A stretch of DNA of 7,956 bases from Flavobacterium sp. (GCA_004296145.1 SEBM01000162.1:1-7956), one strand, 5' to 3'; shown: positions 1-6,171, counted from the stretch's first letter. Notes: generated by a model not told the origin, from the letters alone. Program-made: numbers and translations.

Positions 1-3
1 TTT

Positions 4-996
4 TTAAAGTCTCGCAGGTTCAACCCATTTGAAAATATGAGACTCCTGAGGAATAACTAATCGCTCAGAAATTCTTGCCATACGAGCCGGTAATTTCATC
101 AAATAATCTCTTGCTTTTTCTGCTTCGTCTGTCAAATTTGAGATTTTGTCAATCTCCCATTTGTCAATTAATTTCTGCATGATATCAACATAATCGCTCG
201 CTGTGTAAACACCAATACGTTGTGCAGAATCAGAAAATTGTTCAAATGCAGTACTTATCTTTTGACCAGATTCTCTTAAAAAGTGAGCCGGCATAACGAT
301 TTTTTGTTTCATCATGTATTGAAACGCCAACATCATTTCGCTTGGATCAACTGCAAAAATACGCGTAACAAATTCGCTGTATGCATGATGGTGACGCATT
401 TCATCACCTGCAATCATTTTACACATTTTAGACAATTTATTATCACCAAATTTCTTAGCCATTTGAGCTACTCTGTTATGAGATACATAAGTTGCTAATT
501 CCTGAAAACTGGTATATACAAAGTTTTTGTATGGATCAGATCCAGTTCCGATATCAAAACCGTCGTTGATCAAATGCTGTGTTGTCATTTCGATTTCACG
601 CATATTCACACGACCAGACAAATACAAGTATTTATTTAGTAAATCTCCGTGGCGGTTTTCTTCTCCGGTCCATTGACGGATCCATTTAGACCAACCATTT
701 CCACCATTCTCTACCTGATTTATTCCTTCGACATCCATTAACCACGATTCGTAAGTTGGTAATGCTTCTTCAGTGATTGTGTCACCTACAAGCGTAACCC
801 AGAAATCGTATGGCAATTCTTTGGCAATTTCGCGTAGTTCTTTTACTTCTTCAAAAAAGTTTTCCCCTTCTGAATTTGGTAAAAAATCAGACGGCTGCCA
901 AATTTTTTCTACCGGAATTAAATACTGTTCAACGAAGCTATCCACGTTTTTTTCCAAAAACTGCATTACTTCTAATCTAATGTTTTTTATAGACAT
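4..996 (-). CDS. Acyl-ACP desaturase (ferritin-like di-iron, FA_desaturase_2 family)
   Basis: A soluble di-iron enzyme that inserts a double bond into acyl chains carried on acyl carrier protein, using O2 and reduced ferredoxin, and so supplies unsaturated acyl groups to phospholipid synthesis. The 330-residue protein has the full set of iron ligands in the order seen in plant stearoyl-ACP desaturases: TEEALPTYE (75-83, ligand E76), EENRHGD (112-118, ligands E113 and H116), FQELATYVSHNR (164-175, ligand E166) and DEMRHH (198-203, ligands E199 and H202). There is no signal peptide or membrane helix, which separates it from membrane-bound desaturases. The start is ATG at 996; the stop TAA is at 4-6, so the gene is complete. 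It lies 51 bases downstream of plsC on the same strand and may share its transcript. I saw no convincing promoter of its own in that gap. The family call is firm; double-bond position and chain length cannot be read from sequence. Confidence 0.95.
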   Translation of the reverse strand: MSIKNIRLEVMQFLEKNVDSFVEQYLIPVEKIWQPSDFLPNSEGENFFEEVKELREIAKELPYDFWVTLVGDTITEEALPTYESWLMDVEGINQVENGGNGWSKWIRQWTGEENRHGDLLNKYLYLSGRVNMREIEMTTQHLINDGFDIGTGSDPYKNFVYTSFQELATYVSHNRVAQMAKKFGDNKLSKMCKMIAGDEMRHHHAYSEFVTRIFAVDPSEMMLAFQYMMKQKIVMPAHFLRESGQKISTAFEQFSDSAQRIGVYTASDYVDIMQKLIDKWEIDKISNLTDEAEKARDYLMKLPARMARISERLVIPQESHIFKWVEPARL

Positions 997-1006
997 TACT
1001 TGTTTT

Positions 1007-1027
1007 AGATTTGGGATTTGAGATTTA
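1007..1027 (-). repeat. Three tandem heptamers (YAAATCY) upstream of the desaturase
   Basis: On the minus strand, three contiguous 7-base units, TAAATCT, CAAATCC and CAAATCT, end 10 bases before the desaturase start codon. The period is exactly 7. The unit nearest plsC also forms the 3' arm of the neighbouring hairpin, pairing with AGATTT at 1044-1049. From memory, AAATCT-rich degenerate repeats occur in other Flavobacterium intergenic regions, so this may be a member of a dispersed family; that is recall, not a search. No function can be assigned. Confidence 0.6.
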
Positions 1028-1049
1028 GCTTTCGCTAAAGCAAAAATCT
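1021..1049 (-). repeat. Hairpin spanning the plsC stop codon
   Basis: An inverted repeat: outer arms AGATTT (1021-1026) and AAATCT (1044-1049), inner arms GCTTT (1028-1032) and AAAGC (1037-1041), with a 4-base loop CGCT as read on the plus strand and a small internal bulge of one base against two. That gives an 11-bp interrupted stem. It overlaps two bases of the plsC TAG stop (1048-1050). Neither strand has a T-run after the stem, so it is not a classical intrinsic terminator. It could stabilise the 3' end of plsC mRNA, attenuate read-through into the desaturase, or be part of a dispersed repeat. Confidence 0.55.
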
Positions 1050-1788
1050 ATTTATATTCATTTACTCCTTCTACTACTGCCTTTTCTGTTATTACCATTA
1101 ATTCTTCAAAGCTATAATCTTTGACAGCTAATGCTTTATGCACGGTAAAGGACAGGCGATTTCCTAAACCAACAGGAAACATACCGTAACGTACCATTTT
1201 CCATGAATTGTTGATGCTTACCGGAACAACATACGCAGATGGCGCATATTTGCATAAGATTTTTAAACCACTTTGGGCAAATTCTTTTGGTTTTCCGGTT
1301 TTGCTTCTGGTTCCTTCGGGAAAAATAACGGCTGATCTGGTGTGTTTTTCGATATATTCAGACAAGCCTTTGATTACTGGAATCGCTTGTTTAGGGTCTT
1401 TACGGTCAATTAGCACAGATCCTCCATGTCTCAGATTAAAAGAAACACTTGGAATTCCGCTTCCTAACTCTTTCTTACTTACAAATTTACAATGAAATCG
1501 TCTAAAGTACCAAATCATTGCTACGATATCGTACATACTTTGGTGATTAGAAACAAATATCAAGGGAACTCCCACAGGAATTGTTTCTCTGTTTTCTATA
1601 TTATACGTAGTTCCTACAAGATTGGTACATCTTAAAAGTAAAAAATTTAAGTAGTCCACACTTTTTTTGTGTGCCTGATAGCCAAAAACTTTTAGGCAGA
1701 TCCATTGTATCGGATGAAAAACAGCCAGACACAATCCAAAACATAAATAATAAATTACGGATATGGGATACGAAATTATCTTTTGCAT
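1048..1788 (-). CDS. plsC: 1-acyl-sn-glycerol-3-phosphate acyltransferase
   Basis: Transfers an acyl chain to the sn-2 position of lysophosphatidic acid, making phosphatidic acid at the inner membrane. Counting from the ATG at 1788 the protein is 246 residues. The four blocks of the PlsC family are present in order: HX4D as HQSMYD (82-87) with catalytic His82, GGSVLIDR (122-129), FPEGTR (156-161) and VVPVSI (187-192). Hydrophobic stretches near residues 5-34 suggest N-terminal membrane association. The frame also opens at a TTG at 1851, adding 21 residues. I prefer 1788 because it is an ATG, gives a length usual for the family, and a candidate -7 promoter box (1807-1814) lies between the two starts. 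The gene diverges from rnpA and is followed by the desaturase. Family assignment is firm. A paralogue with another acyl acceptor, such as an aminolipid acyltransferase, cannot be excluded from motifs alone. Confidence 0.9.
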   Translation of the reverse strand: MQKIISYPISVIYYLCFGLCLAVFHPIQWICLKVFGYQAHKKSVDYLNFLLLRCTNLVGTTYNIENRETIPVGVPLIFVSNHQSMYDIVAMIWYFRRFHCKFVSKKELGSGIPSVSFNLRHGGSVLIDRKDPKQAIPVIKGLSEYIEKHTRSAVIFPEGTRSKTGKPKEFAQSGLKILCKYAPSAYVVPVSINNSWKMVRYGMFPVGLGNRLSFTVHKALAVKDYSFEELMVITEKAVVEGVNEYK

Positions 1789-1806
1789 GCTTGAAAAATT
1801 AAAGGC

Positions 1807-1814
1807 CAAAAGTA
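1807..1814 (-). promoter_or_regulatory. Candidate -7 promoter box for plsC
   Basis: On the minus strand this reads TACTTTTG, an exact match to the Bacteroidetes -7 consensus TAnnTTTG. Transcription would start near 1800, giving a leader of about a dozen bases before the ATG at 1788. No TTG element was found at the usual spacing upstream, so the match rests on one box. It lies downstream of the alternative TTG start at 1851 and therefore argues against that start. Confidence 0.4.
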
Positions 1815-1874
1815 ATAAATATATTTTTAGCGCTATTATAATTAAAAACAATAACCGTTTTTCTCGTTTAATTG

Positions 1875-1882
1875 TACCTTTG
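1875..1882 (+). promoter_or_regulatory. Candidate -7 promoter box for the rnpA operon
   Basis: TACCTTTG matches the Bacteroidetes TAnnTTTG element exactly and lies 32 bases before the rnpA ATG, which predicts a leader of roughly 25 bases. No clear TTG -33 element is visible around 1850-1856. It faces away from the plsC candidate box about 60 bases to the left, giving a back-to-back arrangement in the 126-base divergent region. Confidence 0.45.
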
Positions 1883-1914
1883 CCCTATAAAATTGCAACT
1901 TTTTTCTGAATTAA

Positions 1915-2319
1915 ATGAATTTTACTTACCCAAAAAACGAACGTTTAAAAAGCAAAACAACAATTGGATTACTGTTTTCTGAAGGAAAATCGGTTTCTAA
2001 GTATCCGTTGCGTTTGGTTTATCGTACAGAAACGGGTGAAGTTGACGAAAAACTAAAGGTTGGTGTTTCGGTTTCTAAGAAATATTTTAAAAAAGCCGTT
2101 GACCGAAATTACTTCAAACGTGTTCTTAGAGAAACGTACCGACTGAACAAACATTTGCTTTGGGATAACATCGAAGAGCCTTATTCTATTATGTTTTTTT
2201 ACCAAAGTAAAGACCGTTTATCATACGAAGAAATTAATACCAAAACGATTCAGTTGTTTGAGAAATTTCTTCAACAAATAAACAAAACAAATGATTCTGA
2301 GAATAAAACAGAATTGTAG
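1915..2319 (+). CDS. rnpA: Ribonuclease P protein component
   Basis: Small basic protein that binds RNase P RNA and helps it remove 5' leaders from precursor tRNAs in the cytoplasm. The 134-residue product starts with the typical RLKSK..IG.LFSEGKS block (10-26). It contains the RNR signature as KKAVDRNYFKRVLRETYR (59-76), with R64, N65, R69 and R72 in the expected places. The start is well fixed: an in-frame TAA (1912-1914) sits immediately before the ATG. The acidic tail after about residue 122 (NKTNDSENKTEL) looks disordered. rpmH, the usual partner of rnpA in many bacteria, does not lie directly upstream; the gene instead heads a run of envelope genes, and the next ORF starts 80 bases downstream. 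Identification is firm. Confidence 0.96.
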   Translation: MNFTYPKNERLKSKTTIGLLFSEGKSVSKYPLRLVYRTETGEVDEKLKVGVSVSKKYFKKAVDRNYFKRVLRETYRLNKHLLWDNIEEPYSIMFFYQSKDRLSYEEINTKTIQLFEKFLQQINKTNDSENKTEL

Positions 2320-2399
2320 CCCTCAGAACATAAGTTTATTGGACAATTTAGATTACAAATTATAAAAAAATTGTAGTTTTAGCTCTAAATTGAAAATTT

Positions 2400-3227
2400 A
2401 TGCGACATATTCTCTTTTTGTTTGTTCTTTTTCTATTTCTTTCCGGTTGTCAGGAAAATATCGGCAGCGCTTCTAATGAAGCAATTATGATTGATAAAAT
2501 GCCTGCGAACATTCAAAGTGATGGAAAAGTCAATTATAACAAATCTGTTGATGCATCAGATGGAACAGAAATTGCGCAAAAAATAATCAAACAGGCTTCA
2601 TTGCGATTTGAAACAGATAATCTTGAAAGCACTTTTAATCAAATTAAAAAAGCAATCTCAGATAATAAAGGCAATATATTAAACGATTCTGAAGGCAAAG
2701 ATTATGGTACTGTTTACAGAAATGTAACAGTAAAAGTTCCAAGCCAGAATTTTGATACGTTTATAAGCGATGTTTCTAAAGGAGTTTCTTATTTTGAAGA
2801 AAAAAATATTACTGCAGAAGATGTTACTGAGCAATATATAGATCTCAATTCGAGATTAAAAACAAAACGAAAGCTTGAAGAACGTTATCTTGAAATTTTA
2901 AAGAAAGCCACAAAAGTTAGTGATATTTTACAAATTGAGAAACAAATTTCACTCATTCGTGAAGAGATTGAAGCCAAAGAAGGTAAGCTAAAATATTTAG
3001 AAAGCCGTGTTGCTGAAAGTACTATTACTTTGTACTTCTATAAAACCATTGCTGAGAAAGAAGGTGTAAAGATTTCGTACGGTTCAAAAATCTGGACTGC
3101 GATTAAATCAGGGTTTTTTAGTTTGTCCGATTTTTTAATTTCAATTATCAGCATTTGGCCCTTTATCATCCTGTTTTGTGTACTAGCCTATTTTATTAGA
3201 AAAAGATTTAAAAGAAAAAAAATATAA
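2400..3227 (+). CDS. DUF4349 lipoprotein with C-terminal membrane helix
   Basis: Function unknown; the protein matches the DUF4349 pattern. The 275 residues begin with a lipoprotein signal, LSGC with the lipidated Cys at 17, followed by a low-complexity linker to about residue 55. The conserved region (about 58-215) has Y146-I-D-L..RL followed by a charged, heptad-like helical stretch (about 150-205, with RYLEIL, DILQIE, IREEIE and EGKLKYL), probably a coiled coil, then a beta-like STITLYFY. A hydrophobic helix (about 243-265) ends in a basic tail, RKRFKRKK, expected in the cytoplasm. So the protein appears anchored at both ends with a periplasmic coiled coil between. Its stop is 3 bases before the S41 protease ATG, so the two are co-transcribed. 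Upstream is an 80-base gap after rnpA with only a near-match promoter box (TAGTTTTA, 2374-2381). A role as partner, adaptor or substrate of the protease is inference from position. Confidence 0.85.
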   Translation: MRHILFLFVLFLFLSGCQENIGSASNEAIMIDKMPANIQSDGKVNYNKSVDASDGTEIAQKIIKQASLRFETDNLESTFNQIKKAISDNKGNILNDSEGKDYGTVYRNVTVKVPSQNFDTFISDVSKGVSYFEEKNITAEDVTEQYIDLNSRLKTKRKLEERYLEILKKATKVSDILQIEKQISLIREEIEAKEGKLKYLESRVAESTITLYFYKTIAEKEGVKISYGSKIWTAIKSGFFSLSDFLISIISIWPFIILFCVLAYFIRKRFKRKKI

Positions 3228-3230
3228 CCC

Positions 3231-4868
3231 ATGTATCGTTATTTTAAAAAGAGATTTATCATTCCTACCGTTGCTGCAGGATTTATGTTTGTTGGAGTTA
3301 GTTTTAAAGATGATTTCTTTGAAATTGCCAAACAGATTGAGATTTTCACGACTTTGTTTAAAGCCGTGAACACGAATTATGTTGATGAGACAAATCCTGG
3401 TGATTTGATGGATAAGGCAATTAAAAGCATGTTGGGAAGTCTGGATCCGTATACTGTTTACTTTAATGAACAGGATGTTGTGAATTTCAAAATCAACAAT
3501 ACCGGAGAATATACCGGAATTGGTGCTATGATTGCCAGAAAAAAAGACCGTTTAATTGTACGTGAACCTTATAAAAATTATCCTGCCGACAAAGCCGGAC
3601 TAAAAGCAGGCGATGAAATTATCCAGATTGGAGATATTCTTGTTGCTGATTATAAAGATGATACTTCGCAATTATTAAAGGGAACTAAAAATACCAAAAT
3701 CACTATAAAATACCTTCGTCAGGGAAAACCTTTTACGACGGTTCTTGTTTTGGATGAAGTTGACATTAAGTCGGTTCCGTTTTATGGAAAAATTGATGAT
3801 AAAACCGGATATATTGTTTTAGCGCATTTTAGCAGAAAAGCAGCTGCGGAAGTTAAAGGTGCTTTGGAAAAACTAAAAGCAGACGGAGCGAAACAAATTG
3901 TTCTTGATTTGAGAGGAAATCCGGGAGGTTTACTAAATGAAGCCATTGATATCTGTAATTTGTTTGTTCCAAAAAATGAAGTGATTGTTACCACAAAATC
4001 AAGAATCGAAAAGCATAACAATACGTATAAAACACAAAATGAACCAATTGACACAGAAATTCCGTTGGCGATTTTAGTAAACGGAAGAAGTGCTTCTGCA
4101 TCTGAGATTGTATCTGGAGCTTTGCAGGATTTGGATCGCGCCGTGATTTTAGGAAGCCGCAGTTTCGGAAAAGGTTTGGTTCAACGTTCTGTTGACCTGA
4201 CTTACGGAACTCAGTTGAAAGTTACAATTTCCCGTTATTACACGCCTTCGGGTCGTTGTATACAAGCTTTGGATTATGCACACAAAGATAAAAACGGTGT
4301 TGCAGTAAGAACGGATGCTAAAAACTTCAATGCTTTTAAAACCAGAAAAGGCAGAACCGTGTATGATGGCGGTGGTGTTTTACCGGATATTGAATTAGAA
4401 GAAACTAAAATGAGCCCAATTACAAATGCGTTATTAAAAAATGATGGTATTTTTGATTATGCTACGACTTACTATTACAAAAACCCAAATCTAGGAGAAA
4501 AGATCCCCGTTTTGACTGATGCAGATTATGCAGCTTTTAAACAATATCTAAAAACAAACAAAATCAGTTTTGATACTGAAACGGAAGTGGCTTTGAGAAA
4601 TACTCTGGCTGCAGCCAAAAATGAAAAAATAGACGAAACGATCGCAGCTGAATATCAGCAATTACTAAACGCCTTAGAAAAAAGCGAAACTACTTTACTT
4701 GACAAAAACCAAAAGGAAATCAAGGGACTGATTCAGGAAGAACTTATTAAGAGATACCAATATCAGGAAGGTTTGTATCAGTTTTACATTAAAAACAATT
4801 CAGAAATTAAAAAAGCCGTGAACGTTTTAAATAATCAGACTGAATATAAAACGATTTTAAAAATGTAA
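3231..4868 (+). CDS. ctpA: S41 family C-terminal processing peptidase with PDZ domain
   Basis: Periplasmic serine protease of the CtpA/Prc/tail-specific type, which cuts proteins near exposed hydrophobic C termini. The 545-residue protein has an N-terminal membrane segment (about 9-23, no lipobox), a helical region, and a PDZ domain (about 90-175, with GIGAMI at 96-101 and PADKAGLKAGDEI at 118-130). The protease core has the oxyanion strand LRGNPGG (227-233). The catalytic dyad is intact: Ser289 in SASASE (287-292) and Lys314 in SFGKGLVQ (311-318), 25 residues apart as in the Scenedesmus D1 protease. A C-terminal extension of about 150 residues (390-545) is charged and mostly helical by eye, and may hold substrates or an adaptor. 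The gene sits 3 bases after the DUF4349 gene and 3 bases before the OmpA-like gene. The family is firm; the symbol is by family, not proven orthology. Confidence 0.93.
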   Translation: MYRYFKKRFIIPTVAAGFMFVGVSFKDDFFEIAKQIEIFTTLFKAVNTNYVDETNPGDLMDKAIKSMLGSLDPYTVYFNEQDVVNFKINNTGEYTGIGAMIARKKDRLIVREPYKNYPADKAGLKAGDEIIQIGDILVADYKDDTSQLLKGTKNTKITIKYLRQGKPFTTVLVLDEVDIKSVPFYGKIDDKTGYIVLAHFSRKAAAEVKGALEKLKADGAKQIVLDLRGNPGGLLNEAIDICNLFVPKNEVIVTTKSRIEKHNNTYKTQNEPIDTEIPLAILVNGRSASASEIVSGALQDLDRAVILGSRSFGKGLVQRSVDLTYGTQLKVTISRYYTPSGRCIQALDYAHKDKNGVAVRTDAKNFNAFKTRKGRTVYDGGGVLPDIELEETKMSPITNALLKNDGIFDYATTYYYKNPNLGEKIPVLTDADYAAFKQYLKTNKISFDTETEVALRNTLAAAKNEKIDETIAAEYQQLLNALEKSETTLLDKNQKEIKGLIQEELIKRYQYQEGLYQFYIKNNSEIKKAVNVLNNQTEYKTILKM

Positions 4869-4871
4869 AAA

Positions 4872-5675
4872 ATGAAAATTTGCAAAACAATATTTGTTTT
4901 CTTTGTTTTGAATTTGTCTGCTCAGCAAAAGCCAATTGAAACGGTATATTTTGATTTTGACAAATTTGATCTGAATGAACAGCAAACAAATTGCATTTCA
5001 AATTTTATTCAAACAATCGACACTTCTAAAATAGAGTCGATACAGATTTATGGCTATTGCGATGACCGCGGAAATGATGAATATAATTTTCGTTTATCCA
5101 GAAATCGGGTAAATACGATTCAGAAATTATTAGTTTCTAAAGGCTTCAATAAAAGCAAGATTATTATTCTTGAAGGAAAAGGACGTGTTGTTATAAAACC
5201 GGATACGGTAGAAAACCTACATGAAACCCGTTCGCAAAATCGGCGTGTTGACTTAATAGCTGTTAGGCCAAACAGCTACGGAAAAGGAATTGTTACTTCT
5301 TTTAAAGACAAGCTAAAAATAGGAGACAAAATCTGTCTGGAAAGTATCTTGTTTGACATTGGCAGTTCAAAACTAACTCACACTACAAAAAAAGAATTGG
5401 ATAAAATTGCCAAACTGCTTCAGGAAAAAAAGACATTGCAATTTGAAATACGAGGTCATGTATGCTGCACGCCGGAAATTTATGCAGATGGAATTGACAA
5501 GGCTACAAAAGAAAGAAGACTTTCCTGGAACCGTGCCAAAACCGTTTTTATTTATTTACTGGATAAAAAAGTAGCTATCAACAGAATGACTTTTCAGGGT
5601 TGTGGTAACAAATATCCTTTGGGAAAAGGAGATAAATTTGATAGACGTGTTGAGTTTTTGATTACTAAGATCTAA
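4872..5675 (+). CDS. Periplasmic protein with two tandem OmpA-like domains
   Basis: Likely a peptidoglycan-binding envelope protein. The 267 residues start with a Sec signal peptide, probably cut after A17 in LSAQQ; there is no lipobox and no room for a beta-barrel, so the mature form should be soluble in the periplasm. Domain 1 (about 25-130) begins VYFDFDKFDL. Its diaminopimelate-binding residues match E. coli OmpA: GYCD with D64 (as D241) and LSRNR with R79 (as R256), and it ends NRRVDLIA. Domain 2 (about 157-265) begins SILFDIGSSKL and ends FDRRVEFLI. It keeps the arginine (LSWNR, R221) but has GHVCC (195-199), placing Cys198 where the binding aspartate should be. A roughly 25-residue linker separates the domains. 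The gene is the last of the plus-strand operon, 3 bases after the protease. A role in presenting peptidoglycan or substrates to that protease is possible but inferred only from position. Confidence 0.85.
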   Translation: MKICKTIFVFFVLNLSAQQKPIETVYFDFDKFDLNEQQTNCISNFIQTIDTSKIESIQIYGYCDDRGNDEYNFRLSRNRVNTIQKLLVSKGFNKSKIIILEGKGRVVIKPDTVENLHETRSQNRRVDLIAVRPNSYGKGIVTSFKDKLKIGDKICLESILFDIGSSKLTHTTKKELDKIAKLLQEKKTLQFEIRGHVCCTPEIYADGIDKATKERRLSWNRAKTVFIYLLDKKVAINRMTFQGCGNKYPLGKGDKFDRRVEFLITKI

Positions 5676-5677
5676 TC

Positions 5678-6124
5678 TTATCCGCGTTGCATCTCAATAT
5701 GAGGAATATCATCTTCGAGATACATTTCGCTGGTTTGTACAAAACCGTGGCTTTCGTAGAATTTCTTTAAATACAGTTGCGCACCAATTGTAATTTTATC
5801 TTTATCAAAATTTGATTTGATTGCAGCAATAGCTTCACGCATTAAATCGTGACCCCATTTTCTGTCTCGATAATTGGCGTCTACCACTACTCTTCCGATA
5901 GAAGCGTTATCAAAACTAATTCCTGCATCAAATAAACGGGCATGGGCAACGGTTTTACCGTCATATTCTCCAATTAGGTGTAATGCTTTCTTATCCTTGC
6001 CGTCAATATCCAAATAGACGCAGTTTTGTTCAACTACAAAGATTTCACTTCTAAGTTTGAGCAAGTCATATAGCTCATTTACATTTAATGCCTCAAATGG
6101 CTTTATTTTCCATTTTAATTCCAT
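5678..6124 (-). CDS. elaA: GNAT N-acetyltransferase, ElaA family
   Basis: A cytoplasmic acetyl-CoA-dependent acyltransferase of the GCN5 fold; the substrate of ElaA is not firmly known. The 148-residue protein carries the family's landmarks: LYDLLKLRSEIFVVEQNCVYLDIDG (18-42), IGRVVVDANYR (76-86, beta-4 and start of the acetyl-CoA loop) and FYESHGFVQTSEMYLEDDIPHIEM (122-145). The pyrophosphate-binding loop usually reads R/Q-x-x-G-x-G/A; here it is R86-D-R-K-W-G91, with Lys89 in place of the first glycine. The start ATG is at 6124, with a candidate promoter box at 6172-6179. The gene converges on the OmpA-like gene with 2 bases between the stop codons. ElaA membership is strong; a specific reaction is not claimed. 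Confidence 0.88.
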   Translation of the reverse strand: MELKWKIKPFEALNVNELYDLLKLRSEIFVVEQNCVYLDIDGKDKKALHLIGEYDGKTVAHARLFDAGISFDNASIGRVVVDANYRDRKWGHDLMREAIAAIKSNFDKDKITIGAQLYLKKFYESHGFVQTSEMYLEDDIPHIEMQRG

Positions 6125-6145
6125 GATTCTTTTATTCAGTTTATA

Positions 6146-6165
6146 AAACAGATCAGATTCTGTTT
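6146..6165 (-). repeat. Small hairpin in the elaA leader
   Basis: AAACAGA (6146-6152) and TCTGTTT (6159-6165) form a perfect 7-bp stem with a 6-base loop. If the candidate promoter at 6172-6179 is real, transcription starts near 6165 and this hairpin is the very 5' end of the elaA mRNA, about 20 bases before the start codon. Such 5' stems can protect mRNAs from decay. Stems of this size do arise by chance in AT-rich DNA. Confidence 0.35.
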
Positions 6166-6171
6166 CTTATT

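Noticed and set aside
283..1021. Plus-strand open frames of about 71 and 82 codons opposite the desaturase
   Set aside because: They lie antisense to a strongly conserved gene, show no family features and no upstream promoter or leader; shadows of the real gene.
1021..1049. Hairpin as an intrinsic terminator of plsC
   Set aside because: No T-run follows the stem on either strand and it overlaps the stop codon; kept only as a structural repeat.
1208..1495. Plus-strand frame of about 95 codons inside plsC
   Set aside because: Antisense to the conserved FPEGTR and LIDR blocks; composition is that of a shadow frame.
2339..2381. Promoter for the DUF4349 gene (TTG at 2339-2341 with TAGTTTTA at 2374-2381)
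   Set aside because: The -7 box ends in A instead of G and the spacing of about 32 bases is too long, so not listed as a feature.
3782..4054. Minus-strand frame of about 90 codons inside the S41 protease
   Set aside because: Fully antisense to the protease core, Ser/Phe-rich shadow translation with no recognisable motif.
4807..5001. Minus-strand frame of about 64 codons across the protease/OmpA-like junction
   Set aside because: Overlaps two well-supported coding regions on the other strand and has no supporting signal.
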